A stretch of 64,000 bases of DNA, taken from assembly GCF_019243775.1 (NCBI RefSeq), contig NZ_CP069157.1, forward strand, positions 2,987,418 through 3,051,417, read 5' to 3'. The position numbers and the translations under genes were made by a program. How positions within the stretch are numbered: position 1 is the first letter of the stretch; the number at the start of each line of letters is the position of its first letter. A model generated the notes under the pieces. That model made no database searches, had not been told where the DNA came from, and was given only the letters and a program-made list of their open reading frames with translations. Shown one piece after another: positions 35,410 to 44,572 of the stretch. The DNA comes from Morganella morganii. GTDB taxonomy: Bacteria; Pseudomonadota; Gammaproteobacteria; Enterobacterales; Enterobacteriaceae.

Positions 35410-38205
35410 TTATTCTATTTTCAGCACGTTCAGTTTGATCATAGACATTGAGTTCGGTGGTATCTGCCCTTCGATACCGGCAACACCATAACCGCCTTCC
35501 GGTTTGATATACACATCAACCGCACCGCCTGCGCCGGCAAGTGAAACGAATTTAGCCAGGTCACCCGGTAATTCATTGAACGGAATAACCGCCGGTGCAT
35601 TTACCGGATATGACACGGTTACTTTACCGTCAGTTAGTTTCTCATGCATCGCAAATGTGACTGTTTTTCCTTTCAGCGCTTTATATTTCTGTCCCTGTTT
35701 GGTGATACGGTAATAAACGTCCGGCGTCATTTTGGAATAATTCTGGCGCTCCAGGCGGGCGATCAGCTCCTGGTTTTTCCGTTTATTCAGCTCACCAACC
35801 TGCTGGAAAGTATAAGCCGTCACGGCTTTATTTTTTTCTTCTGCTTTCGCAATTTGCGTATTCAGCGTGGTATTTTCAGTCCGCTGTGCACTGACAACCG
35901 CCTTTTGCTTATCCATTTCTTTCTGCAATGCGGTATATTTTGCCGTGAGATCAGCATTTTCTTTCAGCTTAGCCGCCGCTTTGGCAAGTTCTGCATCTTT
36001 ATCTGCCAGCTGCTTTTTCTGGTTATCAAGCTGAGTATTCAGCTTAATTAATTCCGCATCAGATTTTGCCAGTGCTTCAATCTGCTGTGTTTTCTCTTTT
36101 AAGGCTTTATCCAGCTGATCAGCCCGCTGCTGTTCTGCGGCTAATTTTTTATTCAGCTCAGCATTATCCGCCTGAACAGTTCTGCTCTCTTTATCTGCAC
36201 CGGATACTTTTGCCGACAGCAATTGCTTATCCGCCGTCAGCTGCGCAATTTTTTGTTCCAGTGTGGCTTTATCCACGGTCAGCGCAGCCACCTCTTTTTT
36301 CAGATTATCGCTCTGGCGGGTATTATCCGCCTCACGGCTCTGTAACTGAGCAGTCAGCTTAAGTTTATCAGCCTCACGCTGCTGTAATTCTTTTTCCAGT
36401 GTCTGCAACTGAGCCGCCATTTTTGCGTTATCGCTATTTTGGGCGTTCAGCTCTGTAATCTGTTTTTCCAGCGCGGTTTTATCGGCGGCCAGAGTGCTGA
36501 GTTCTTTTTTCAGCTTGTCACTCTGTGCTGCCGCGTCTTTATTCTGACCGGCCAGCTGTTCGGCAAGCTTCTGTTTTTCTGTTTCGGCGTTTTTCAGCTT
36601 CTGCTCAGTATCGCTCAGGTCGCGGGTGACTTTCGCCAGATCGGCGTTTTTGTCATTCAGCAGCGCCGCATTTTTCTCTGACTGTGCTTTATCTGCCGTC
36701 AGCTGTGTAATCTGTTTTTCCAGCGCAGTTTTATCCGCAGCCAGAGTGCTGAGTTCTTTTTTCAGCTTGTCACTCTGTGCTGCCGCGTCTTTATTCTGAC
36801 CGGCCAGCTGTTCGGCAAGCTTCTGTTTTTCTGTTTCGGCGTTTTTCAGCTTCTGCTCAGTATCGCTCAGGTCGCGGGTGACTTTCGCCAGATCGGCGTT
36901 TTTGTCATTCAGCAGCGCCGCATTTTTCTCTGACTGCGCTTTCTCTGCCGTCAGCTGTGTAATCTGTTTTTCCAGCGCGGTTTTATCCGCTGCCAGGGCG
37001 GCGAGCTCTTTTTTCAGCTGTGCACTCTGTTTGTCACTGTCAGCATTACCGGCCGCAATCTGTGCCGCCAGTGCCTGTTTTTCTGTATCACTCTGTTTCA
37101 GTTGCTGTTCCAGCGTATTCAGTTGCTGAACCATTTTTGTCATATCTGCATTTTTACTGTTCAGTTGTGCGATACTTTTTTCAGCCTGTGCCTGCTCTTC
37201 GGTCAGCCGGGTGATTTGCCCGGTCAGCGCCGCTTTATCAGCGGCCAGTGCGGTCAGTTCTTTTTGCAGCTGCACATTCTGCTGCTGGTTATCGGTGGTT
37301 TTCTGCAGTAATTCAAGCGCGATACGCTGTTTTTCCGCTGTGCTTGCTTTCAGCTGTTTTTCCAGCTCTGCAACCTGCGCGGTGGTTTTCTGCATTTCTG
37401 CTGTTTTCGCATTCAGCAGTTCGGTATTTTTGGCTGAGGCGCTGCTTTTGTCTGCGGTCAGTGCAGTGATCTGTTTTTCCAGTGCTGCTTTTTCTGCCGT
37501 CAGTCCGTCGAGAGATTTTTTCAGCTCTGCGCTCTGTTTCGCACTTTTACTGCCCTGCTCCGCCAGTTGTGCGGTCAGTGCCAGTTTTTCGGTATCACTT
37601 TGTTTCAGCTTACTTTCTGTTGCCGTCAGCTGTTGCGTAAGTTTTGCGAGGTCGGCATTTTTACTGCCGAGCAGCGCGAGGTTCTCGTCAGCCCGGCTCT
37701 TCTCTGAATTCAGCTGTGCAACCTGTTTTTCAAGCGCCGATTTATCCGCTGTCAGCGCGGTGATCCTTTTTTCCAGATCGGCTGTCTGTTTACCGTTTTC
37801 GGTTTCCTGAGATTGCAATTTTGCTGTCAGGCGCTGTTTTTCCGCATCCTGAGCCTGCAATTGCTTTTCCAGCTCCGTCAGCTTCTGCGTGACTTTTGCC
37901 ATATCGGCATTTTTATCCTGCAACAGCGCGAGATTTTTCTCTGCCTGAGCATTATCGGATTTCAGCCCGGCTACCTGTTTTTCCAGTGCCGCTTTTTCTG
38001 CCGCCAGCGCTGTCAGATCTTTTTTCAGCGCGTCACTCTGTTTGCTGTATTCACCGGTCAGTGCGAGGATTTTGTCATTCAGCTGCTGTTTTTCCGCATC
38101 CCGCTGAGCCAGCTGTTTTTCCAGCTCCGTCAGCTTCTGCGTGACTTTTGCCATACCGGCATTTTTATCCTGCAACAGGGCGAGATTTTTTTTCCGCCTG
38201 AGCAT
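35410..38205 (-). CDS. Giant repeat coiled-coil protein, C-terminal part with FKBP-like domain
   Basis: 931-codon frame that is the downstream part of a gene split by a frameshift near 38190. Residues 1 to about 800 are nearly pure coiled coil, rich in Ala, Lys, Gln, Glu, Leu, built from 84-residue repeats (12 heptads) of the type LAADKTALEKQITQLTADK...KNADLAKV...LKKEL. The last 100 or so residues form a globular domain: VYYRITKQGQKYKALKGKTVTF, KLTDGKVTVSYPV, VIPFNELPG, VDVYIKPEGGYGVAG, IPPNSMSMIKLNVLKI. This follows the FKBP peptidyl-prolyl isomerase pattern, though the catalytic pocket looks altered. Its ATG at 38205 overlaps the upstream part but has no signal peptide. I do not know this protein. 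Confidence 0.75.
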   Translation of the reverse strand: MLRRKKNLALLQDKNAGMAKVTQKLTELEKQLAQRDAEKQQLNDKILALTGEYSKQSDALKKDLTALAAEKAALEKQVAGLKSDNAQAEKNLALLQDKNADMAKVTQKLTELEKQLQAQDAEKQRLTAKLQSQETENGKQTADLEKRITALTADKSALEKQVAQLNSEKSRADENLALLGSKNADLAKLTQQLTATESKLKQSDTEKLALTAQLAEQGSKSAKQSAELKKSLDGLTAEKAALEKQITALTADKSSASAKNTELLNAKTAEMQKTTAQVAELEKQLKASTAEKQRIALELLQKTTDNQQQNVQLQKELTALAADKAALTGQITRLTEEQAQAEKSIAQLNSKNADMTKMVQQLNTLEQQLKQSDTEKQALAAQIAAGNADSDKQSAQLKKELAALAADKTALEKQITQLTAEKAQSEKNAALLNDKNADLAKVTRDLSDTEQKLKNAETEKQKLAEQLAGQNKDAAAQSDKLKKELSTLAADKTALEKQITQLTADKAQSEKNAALLNDKNADLAKVTRDLSDTEQKLKNAETEKQKLAEQLAGQNKDAAAQSDKLKKELSTLAADKTALEKQITELNAQNSDNAKMAAQLQTLEKELQQREADKLKLTAQLQSREADNTRQSDNLKKEVAALTVDKATLEQKIAQLTADKQLLSAKVSGADKESRTVQADNAELNKKLAAEQQRADQLDKALKEKTQQIEALAKSDAELIKLNTQLDNQKKQLADKDAELAKAAAKLKENADLTAKYTALQKEMDKQKAVVSAQRTENTTLNTQIAKAEEKNKAVTAYTFQQVGELNKRKNQELIARLERQNYSKMTPDVYYRITKQGQKYKALKGKTVTFAMHEKLTDGKVTVSYPVNAPAVIPFNELPGDLAKFVSLAGAGGAVDVYIKPEGGYGVAGIEGQIPPNSMSMIKLNVLKIE
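36491..36994 (-). repeat. Near-identical tandem 252 bp repeat
   Basis: Positions 36491-36742 and 36743-36994 are almost the same sequence over 252 bp (84 codons). They encode two copies of the coiled-coil unit LAADKTALEKQITQLTA...KLKKELST. About nine units of this length, most more diverged, make up the rod. Such recent duplication suggests unequal recombination changes the rod length. Confidence 0.85.
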
Positions 38206-39460
38206 TATCGGATTTCAGCCCGGTAATCTGTTTTTCCAGTGCCGCTTTTTCTGCCGCCAGTGCTGTCAGGTCTTTTTTCAGCGCATCACTCTGTTTACTG
38301 TTTTCACCGGTCAGTGCGAGGATTTTGTCACTCAGTTGCTGTTTTTCCGCATCCCGCTGAGCCAGCTGTTTTTCCAGCTCCGTCAGCTTCTGCGTGACTT
38401 TTGCCATATCGGCATTTTTGCTTTCCAGCAGCGCGAGATTTTTATCTGCCAGCGCTTTTTCTTTATTCAGCGCCGCAATCTGTTTTTCCAGGGAGGCTTT
38501 TTCGGCTGTCAGGGCCGTGACCTGACCTTCCGCCTGACCAAAACGGGCCAGGTTTTCGCTTATCTGCTGATTGAGTGAATCAATCGTTTTGCGGTTCTGT
38601 TCCAGCTCGGCGGACAGTTTGGCGCTGTCGCCTTTTGCCGCAGCCTGTAACTCATTATTTGCCAGAGTCAGATTGCTGAGTTCTGTCTCTTTTTTCGCAA
38701 TATCTGCGAGCGCCTGTTCATAATTATGCTGAACATTCCGGTACTTTTCGTTCAGTGACGCGAGTTCACGCTTCACGTCCTGTAATTTCAGGCGGGTGAG
38801 GCGCAGTTGTTTCTGCGGATCAGACGGCGTAAACCAGGTTTCCGGTTTCAGCACACGGGCAACCGTCAGCGGCAGATCAGAGAAATACGTCATTGAACGG
38901 AAAGGTTCACCCAAAATGGCAAACAAGGCTTCCGGTGTGAGAGTCAGTGAGGAGGTCATACGGGAAGGAACCGGCGAAAACACAAATCCCCGGTGATTTC
39001 CGCCCCATTTCTGGCTGTCACGGACCAGATAAGCCGGAGACCACTGCGGGTATCCGACCGGAACAGGATTGGTCACAACAACCGGTTCCCTGACCACAAT
39101 ATTTTCGCATTGTGCCGGTACGGAGATCCCCGGGGTTGTTGTGTCAGTTTTCTGTGCGGCAGCTGTTTGTGTCCGGCTTTCCTGTGCGGACGAAACAGTG
39201 CGTTTTCCTGTGCGGGCAGCTTTACGTGTGCCCTGACGCTGTGACTGAGTGGCCTTACCCGCCGTATTTACCGGCGGTGTAACCCGGGTTTCGGGAGACC
39301 TGCCAGGTTGCTGCACTGATACCGGAAAATTGCCTGATGCTTTTTCAGCCTGAATATAACGGTCAAAATCTTCAATAACCTGATTAAATTCAGATGCAGT
39401 TGCCGGTTGCACTGCCGCAAACAATGCGACAGTAATACACAACCTGATGTTCAGTCTCAT
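38165..39460 (-). CDS. Giant coiled-coil protein, N-terminal part with signal peptide
   Basis: 431-codon frame forming the start of the same gene. It begins with a signal peptide (RLCITVALFAAVQPATASEF), so the protein is exported. A proline, threonine and serine-rich stretch follows (residues 45-110), then a globular segment of about 100 residues with VTNPVPVGYPQWSPAYLV and PSRMTSSLTLTPEALF, then coiled coil from about residue 205 and the first 84-residue repeats. After the A8 tract it runs out of frame and stops at SRPVAG. Joined to the downstream frame it would be about 1350 residues. The start overlaps the lipoprotein stop by 4 bases (ATGA), so translation is coupled. Confidence 0.75.
   Translation of the reverse strand: MRLNIRLCITVALFAAVQPATASEFNQVIEDFDRYIQAEKASGNFPVSVQQPGRSPETRVTPPVNTAGKATQSQRQGTRKAARTGKRTVSSAQESRTQTAAAQKTDTTTPGISVPAQCENIVVREPVVVTNPVPVGYPQWSPAYLVRDSQKWGGNHRGFVFSPVPSRMTSSLTLTPEALFAILGEPFRSMTYFSDLPLTVARVLKPETWFTPSDPQKQLRLTRLKLQDVKRELASLNEKYRNVQHNYEQALADIAKKETELSNLTLANNELQAAAKGDSAKLSAELEQNRKTIDSLNQQISENLARFGQAEGQVTALTAEKASLEKQIAALNKEKALADKNLALLESKNADMAKVTQKLTELEKQLAQRDAEKQQLSDKILALTGENSKQSDALKKDLTALAAEKAALEKQITGLKSDNAQAEKKSRPVAG
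38186..38193 (-). other. A8 tract with one-base frameshift
   Basis: Eight T on the plus strand (eight A on the coding strand) inside repeat unit 2. Matching points of neighbouring repeats are 252 bp apart elsewhere but 253 bp here (38033 against 38286), so one base is inserted. With seven A the frame reads AEKNLALLQDKNA, as in the next unit; with eight it reads AEKKSRPVAG and stops. It may be a sequencing error, a mutation, a phase-variable switch or a slippage site. Confidence 0.85.
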
Positions 39461-39918
39461 AACCCGTTAACCTTCTCCAGGGTATTCTCAATAGACAGAA
39501 CAGAATAATAACGAACCTGGGCACACATCACTTTGGTTTTCGCTTCAATCGACATCTTCAGTAATTTAAGCGTATCCGGGCTGGCGGTTCTTTCGAGCTG
39601 ACGATACAGTCTGTTGATCTGGCTGATTTCGCTGAAACCGGCGACCATCTGACTGTAATCTTTCGGAGAAATAGTTTTGAGCGAGTCGAGTTCTTTAACA
39701 CACATACTCAGCTCAGGCGAAATCTGTCCGGAGGGTTGCTGTAATTCAGGTCTTGGCAAAGGTGCAGTCGTTCTCACCGGCTCCTGCTCCGCCGGCTGAA
39801 CCGGTTGTGCCGCAGGCTTCGGCGCAGAGGGTGTCGTTAATGAACAGCCGGACAGGGTTACAACGCCTCCCAACAGGAGTATCCCCGCCATTTTGTTCAG
39901 TGCTGTCTTGGATAACAT
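39457..39918 (-). CDS. Small lipoprotein coupled to the coiled-coil gene
   Basis: 153-residue predicted lipoprotein: KMAGILLLGGVVTLSGCSLTT has lipobox LSGC, with Cys25 or so becoming lipidated; Ser at +2 favours the outer membrane. A Pro/Ala/Gln-rich linker (residues 30-65) follows, then a helical domain with two Cys (SMCVKELDS and KVMCAQVRYYS). TAAGGTG before the ATG is the ribosome site. It overlaps the giant gene by 4 bp, so the two proteins are likely made in step and may form one envelope complex, the lipoprotein acting as the outer-membrane anchor. Not recognised from any named system. Confidence 0.78.
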   Translation of the reverse strand: MLSKTALNKMAGILLLGGVVTLSGCSLTTPSAPKPAAQPVQPAEQEPVRTTAPLPRPELQQPSGQISPELSMCVKELDSLKTISPKDYSQMVAGFSEISQINRLYRQLERTASPDTLKLLKMSIEAKTKVMCAQVRYYSVLSIENTLEKVNGL

Positions 39919-40687
39919 AGTTTCACCTTAGAGAAATAATTTGGCCACTGCTGCGTTGTGCAAAAATAGGCACCAATTGTATAGCCAGAGCCGTGGAAAA
40001 TAAACTCTGACGTGTCACAACTCAGGCTTATGTAACATACACTACGTCGCGGGCGAGTCTGAACTATTCGTTTTTTGTTATCCGAACACCTTACTGCAGC
40101 CGCACAATCTGAATTCTCACGCTTGTCATCGTCAACGATTTGGCTTCGTTATTATTCTGCTCTGCCGGTCTGTTTCTTACAGGCCGAGAACATAAATTAG
40201 TCAGTTTACCTTACAAAACGGTACCGGAATATTTGCCGGACAGTTTGTAACAAGTCTTAAAAATAAGTATCACCCGGTATCTGTCCATCATAAAAAGAAT
40301 ATAAGCACAGTTGTACCTGAGGCGGCATTATATCTTATTCACGAATAAAATCGATTAACCGCCGCAGACAACCATTCTGTAAATATGAAAATAAAACGAC
40401 AGACACAGAACAAATACATAACCCGCTGTTATCCCGGATGATTCACGGCAGTATAAATGAATAATTCCGTTATGGATTCTCTTTTTTTCAATTATGCGAC
40501 CGGGATTCCGTTCCTTTTTCCGGGTTGATTATTATCATTATTTTCTTAGTAATCTATTATCTTCTTATAATTTAAAAGCGACAGAATTTATCAGGCTTAT
40601 TACGCATTATATGATTAGTAACGCTATCAAACTATAAATTATCATTCTGCTTCTGCGGTACTCCGGGATTATCAATACAGACACATT
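39919..40687. other. Gene-free spacer
   Basis: About 770 bp, increasingly AT-rich, between the lipoprotein gene and the xdh control region. TATACA near 39977-39982 on the minus strand may be the -10 of the lipoprotein promoter. GGTCTGT-TTCTT-ACAGGCC (around 40167-40185) is a small stem. No supported ORF; a small RNA cannot be excluded by eye. Confidence 0.4.
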
Positions 40688-40708
40688 TTTCTCTCAATAT
40701 GAGAGAAA
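40688..40708. promoter_or_regulatory. Candidate activator site upstream of xdhA
   Basis: Perfect inverted repeat: TTTCTCTCA and TGAGAGAAA around ATA. It sits about 95 bp before the sigma-54 promoter of xdhABC, a usual enhancer distance. The central TCAATATGA is repeated in a palindrome in the ygeV-ygeW spacer (47815-47831), so both may bind YgeV. Confidence 0.6.
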
Positions 40709-40802
40709 GCGGGACAGGAAAATCCGCCGTTTCCTGCCGGACACCCTTATTTTTTTTACCTCAGTCACAAATCCCCCGATAAATTGCTGTTTTTCTCCCT
40801 GC

Positions 40803-40818
40803 TGGCGTATTTATTGCT
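40803..40818 (+). promoter_or_regulatory. Sigma-54 promoter of xdhABC
   Basis: TGGCGTATTTATTGCT matches the -24/-12 consensus TGGCACGNNNNTTGCW with GG and GC at correct spacing, about 45 bp before the xdhA ATG. Needs an AAA+ activator; ygeV in this locus encodes one. Confidence 0.75.
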
Positions 40819-40863
40819 TGTTTTTATGCATGCTTACTTTTTCCTGAAGCCGGAGAAATAATA

Positions 40864-43170
40864 ATGTCTGAAGCAGTCGGAAAACGCGCGCTGGGTACGC
40901 CTTACCTGCGCGTTGATGCCCTGAGCAAAACATCAGGGCGGGCGCGCTACACGGATGATCTGCCGATGCCGGGTATGCACTACGCCAAATATGTCCGCAG
41001 TACCATTGCCCACGGGATGGTAACATCCGTTGATGCGTCACAGGCGCTCGCCATGCCGGGTGTGGTCGCGGTATTCACCTGTAACGATGTGCCGCAGATC
41101 CCGTTCGCCACCGCCGGTCACGCCTGGTCTCTGGAACCGGCCAAACGTGATGTGGCAGACCGCCTGCTGCTGAACCGCCATGTGCGCCACCACGGCGACG
41201 GTGTGGCGATTGTGGTTGCCCGTGACGAACTGACTGCCGAAAAAGCGGCGGCACTCGTCAGCGTCACTTATGACGAGCTGCCGGTTATCACCTCACCGGA
41301 GGCGGCACTGGCCGCAGATGCCCCGCAAATCCACAGCTGCGGTAACCTGCTGAAACGTACCGCTATCAATGCGGAAAGCGCCAGAGCGACGGTCAGTCAG
41401 TCGCCGTTCCGGTTCCGCGGCCATTTTGATACCCCGGTGGTTCAGCATTGCCATATGGAAGGCGTCACCTGCTACGCCTGGCAGGAGGCGGATAATAAGA
41501 TTTCCGTGGTATCGAGTACCCAGATCCCGCACATTGTGCGCCGTGTGATAGGCCAGGCGCTGGATATGCCGTGGTCGCATATCCGGGTGATTAAGCCGTA
41601 TATCGGCGGCGGTTTCGGTAATAAACAGGACGTGCTGGAAGAGCCGATGGCCGCCTGGCTGACCCTGAAACTCGGCGGTATTCCGGTGAAAGTGGAGCTG
41701 AGCCGCGAAGAGTGTTTCTTTGCCTCGCGCACCCGTCACGCCTTCCATATTGATGCGGAGATGGGACTGACCGCCGACGGCACACTGAACGGTTATCATC
41801 TTGATGTTCTGTCCAATACCGGCGGCTATGCCTCTCACGGACACTCCATTGCGGCTGCGGGCGGGAACAAAATCCCGTACCTGTATCCGCGCTGCGATTA
41901 CGGCTATTCCGCCGCCACCGTCTATACCAACTACCCGTCAGCGGGCGCAATGCGCGGCTACGGAGCACCACAGGTCACGTTCGCCCTCGAATGCCTGATG
42001 GATGATGCCGCCGCACAGCTGAATATCGACCCGGTGGATATCCGTCTGCGTAATGCGGCGCGGTCCGGTGACTGTAACCCGGTCAATAAGAAAACGATTT
42101 ACAGTGCGGGGCTGATTGAGTGCCTGAAACGCGGTAAAGAGCTGTTCGGCTGGGATGAACGCAAAGCAGAGGCGCTGGCAACACGCGGAGACATCCGCCG
42201 GGGCGTCGGTGTAGCCTGTTTCAGTTATTCATCCAATACCTATCCGGTCGGCGTGGAAATCGCCAGTGCCCGTCTGCTGATGAACCAGGACGGTAATATC
42301 AATGTGCAGGTCGGTGCGACGGAAATCGGCCAGGGCTCGGATACCGTGTTCTCGCAAATGGTGGCGGAAACCCTCGGCGTGCCGGTCAGTACCATTCAGA
42401 TGATCTCCACCCAGGATACGGATATCACGCCGTTTGACCCGGGCGCATTCGCGTCACGGCAGAGTTATGTCACCGCACCGGCACTGAAAGAAGCGGCGTT
42501 GTCACTGCGGCAGAAAATCCTCGAACACGCCTCGCTGATGACACACCAGGCCGCGTTTAATATGACCATTCTCGACGGCAATGTGGTGCTTGAGGCGCAG
42601 CCGGACGTGGTTGTCACCACCGTCGCGGAAGTGGCAATGCACAGTTTTTATCATCAGGAGATCGGTGGTCAGCTTTCTGCTGAATCCTCTCATAAAACAC
42701 AGACCAACCCGCCGGCCTTCGGCTGTACTTTTGTCGATGTCACCGTGGATATTCCGATGTGTCAGGTGACCATTAACCGGATCATCAATATGCACGATTC
42801 CGGCCGGATCCTGAACCCGCAGCTGGCGGAAGGCCAGGTCCACGGCGGAATGGGAATGGGGATCGGCTGGGCGCTGTTTGAAGAGATGCTGATCAACGAG
42901 AAATCCGGGGTTGTTCATAACCCGAACCTGCTCGACTACAAAATGCCGACCATGGTTGACCTGCCGGATCTGGAGTGCGGGTTTGTCGAAACCTACGAGC
43001 CGCAGTCCGCATACGGCCATAAGTCCCTGGGTGAGCCGCCGATTATTGCGCCGGCTGCCGCTATCCGTAACGCCGTGCGTATGGCGACGGGTATTTCTGT
43101 CAATACTATCCCGCTGACACCAAAACGGCTGTACCGGGAATTTGTTAATGCCGGGCTTATCAGGGGGTAA
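40864..43170 (+). CDS. xdhA: Xanthine dehydrogenase molybdenum subunit
   Basis: 768-residue large subunit that binds the molybdopterin cofactor and oxidises purines such as hypoxanthine and xanthine. RVDALSKTSGRARYTDDL begins the first domain. Family motifs are GGGFGNKQDVLEEPMAAWL, MRGYGAPQVTFALE, GATEIGQGSDTVFSQMV and, near the end, KSLGEPPIIAPAAAIRNAV, whose Glu is the catalytic base. Close in length and sequence to E. coli XdhA (752). xdhB starts 5 bases after its stop. Expressed presumably from the sigma-54 promoter upstream. Confidence 0.93.
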   Translation: MSEAVGKRALGTPYLRVDALSKTSGRARYTDDLPMPGMHYAKYVRSTIAHGMVTSVDASQALAMPGVVAVFTCNDVPQIPFATAGHAWSLEPAKRDVADRLLLNRHVRHHGDGVAIVVARDELTAEKAAALVSVTYDELPVITSPEAALAADAPQIHSCGNLLKRTAINAESARATVSQSPFRFRGHFDTPVVQHCHMEGVTCYAWQEADNKISVVSSTQIPHIVRRVIGQALDMPWSHIRVIKPYIGGGFGNKQDVLEEPMAAWLTLKLGGIPVKVELSREECFFASRTRHAFHIDAEMGLTADGTLNGYHLDVLSNTGGYASHGHSIAAAGGNKIPYLYPRCDYGYSAATVYTNYPSAGAMRGYGAPQVTFALECLMDDAAAQLNIDPVDIRLRNAARSGDCNPVNKKTIYSAGLIECLKRGKELFGWDERKAEALATRGDIRRGVGVACFSYSSNTYPVGVEIASARLLMNQDGNINVQVGATEIGQGSDTVFSQMVAETLGVPVSTIQMISTQDTDITPFDPGAFASRQSYVTAPALKEAALSLRQKILEHASLMTHQAAFNMTILDGNVVLEAQPDVVVTTVAEVAMHSFYHQEIGGQLSAESSHKTQTNPPAFGCTFVDVTVDIPMCQVTINRIINMHDSGRILNPQLAEGQVHGGMGMGIGWALFEEMLINEKSGVVHNPNLLDYKMPTMVDLPDLECGFVETYEPQSAYGHKSLGEPPIIAPAAAIRNAVRMATGISVNTIPLTPKRLYREFVNAGLIRG

Positions 43171-43175
43171 CTGCC

Positions 43176-44054
43176 ATGTATGATTTTGAAACTTATCACC
43201 GTGCAGAGAGTGTCGCACATGCCGTCTCACTGCTGACGACGGATCCGCAGGCCAGATTGCTGGCGGGCGGAACGGATGTGCTGATCCAGCTTCATCACCT
43301 CAATGAACGCTTCCGCCGTATTGTGGATATCCATGATTTGCCGGAACTGCGCGGGATCAGCTGTGATGATGCGGGACATATCCGTATCGGCTCCGCGACC
43401 ACCTTCTCCGAACTGATTGACAGCCCGGTGATCAACAAGTGTCTGCCCGCGCTGAGCGAAGCGGCTGCCACCATTGCCGGACCGCAGATCCGCAACGTTG
43501 CCACTTACGGCGGCAATATCTGTAACGGCGCCACCAGCGGCGACTCTGCCTGTCCGTCCCTGGTTTATCAGGCAGAGCTGGAGATAGCCACCCCGGACGG
43601 CATCCGCCGCAGACCACTGCGCGGCTTCCATACCGGTCCGGGTAAAGTGGCCTTTGAACCGGGTGAACTGCTGATCGCGTTCCATTTCTCACCGGAGAAT
43701 TACCGTGGTAAAGGCTCCGCCGCTTATAAATACGCCATGCGCGGCGCGATGGATATCGCCACCATTAACTGCGCGGCTCTGTGTGATATCAGAGAAGGAC
43801 GTTTTGAGGAACTGCGCCTCGCCTTCGGGGTTGCCGCACCGACACCGGTCCGCTGTGAACACGCGGAAGCGGCTGCGATCGGAAAACCGGTCACCGCAGA
43901 CACTCTGAAAGCTGTCAGTCAGGCGATTGAACAGGATGTGGCACCGCGCACGTCATGGCGGGCAGAGAAAGAGTTCCGTTTACACCTGATCCGCGTCCTG
44001 AGCGAGCGGGTGATCCGCGCGGCGGCTGAACGTCTGGGAGAAAAAATCGCATGA
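43176..44054 (+). CDS. xdhB: Xanthine dehydrogenase FAD-binding subunit
   Basis: 292-residue flavoprotein subunit that passes electrons from the iron-sulfur subunit to its acceptor. The FAD-binding loop [13 protein letters not shown] is at about residues 30-42, then [26 protein letters not shown], which covers the flavin pyrophosphate. A CO dehydrogenase flavoprotein C-terminal domain follows ([17 protein letters not shown]). It overlaps xdhC by 4 bases (ATGA), so the two are translationally coupled. Confidence 0.93.
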   Translation: MYDFETYHRAESVAHAVSLLTTDPQARLLAGGTDVLIQLHHLNERFRRIVDIHDLPELRGISCDDAGHIRIGSATTFSELIDSPVINKCLPALSEAAATIAGPQIRNVATYGGNICNGATSGDSACPSLVYQAELEIATPDGIRRRPLRGFHTGPGKVAFEPGELLIAFHFSPENYRGKGSAAYKYAMRGAMDIATINCAALCDIREGRFEELRLAFGVAAPTPVRCEHAEAAAIGKPVTADTLKAVSQAIEQDVAPRTSWRAEKEFRLHLIRVLSERVIRAAAERLGEKIA

Positions 44055-44530
44055 ATATCAAAGAATGGAAAACCATCAGCTGCACACTCAACGGACAGGT
44101 ACGGGAACTGACGGTGTCACCGGCGGCACGGCTGTCCGATGTCCTGCGTGAGCAGGGGCTTATCAGTGTCAAACACGGCTGCTCTGTCGGTGAGTGCGGT
44201 GCCTGCACAGTGCTTATCGACGGTATCGCGGTGGATACCTGCCTCTATCTGGCAGTCTGGGCGGACGGTAAGCAGATCCGCACCGCCGAAGGTGAGATGA
44301 AACACGGTAAGCCGTCCGCGGTACAACAGGCTTATGCGGACAGCGGCGCGGTACAGTGCGGGTTCTGCACCCCGGGCCTGATTATGATGACCACCGCCCT
44401 GCTGGAAAAACACAAAGGGCAGACCCTGACCATCCGTCAGATCCGCCACGGCCTGGCCGGTAACCTGTGCCGCTGCACCGGTTATCAGATGGTTGCCAAT
44501 GCAGCGGATAAACTCCAGCGTAATCAGTAA
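44051..44530 (+). CDS. xdhC: Xanthine dehydrogenase iron-sulfur subunit
   Basis: 159-residue subunit with two [2Fe-2S] clusters. The plant-ferredoxin-like N-terminal cluster ligands are in [17 protein letters not shown] and DTCLY; the C-terminal helical cluster ligands are in [12 protein letters not shown] and NLCRCTGYQ. It carries electrons from molybdenum to FAD. Last gene of xdhABC; the convergent HxlR gene follows after 23 bases. Confidence 0.94.
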   Translation: MNIKEWKTISCTLNGQVRELTVSPAARLSDVLREQGLISVKHGCSVGECGACTVLIDGIAVDTCLYLAVWADGKQIRTAEGEMKHGKPSAVQQAYADSGAVQCGFCTPGLIMMTTALLEKHKGQTLTIRQIRHGLAGNLCRCTGYQMVANAADKLQRNQ

Positions 44531-44534
44531 ACCG

Positions 44535-44572
44535 CAAAAAACAGACACCGTCTTCAGGACGGCGGTGTCTGT
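44535..44572. terminator. Terminator between xdhC and the HxlR gene
   Basis: ACAGACACCG (44541-44550) and CGGTGTCTGT (44563-44572) form a 10 bp stem. Read leftward it is followed by TTTTTTGC, a strong terminator overlapping the last codons of the HxlR gene; rightward it lacks a T tract but may still stop xdhC transcripts. Confidence 0.7.

Noticed and set aside
37211-37810. 199-codon Ser/Cys/Phe-rich rightward frame opposite the coiled-coil gene
   Set aside because: Low complexity mirror of the Lys/Ala/Glu repeat; no start context.
36481-38500. 252 bp direct repeats considered as CRISPR or mobile repeats
   Set aside because: They are in-frame coding repeats with no spacers, target-site duplications or transposase.
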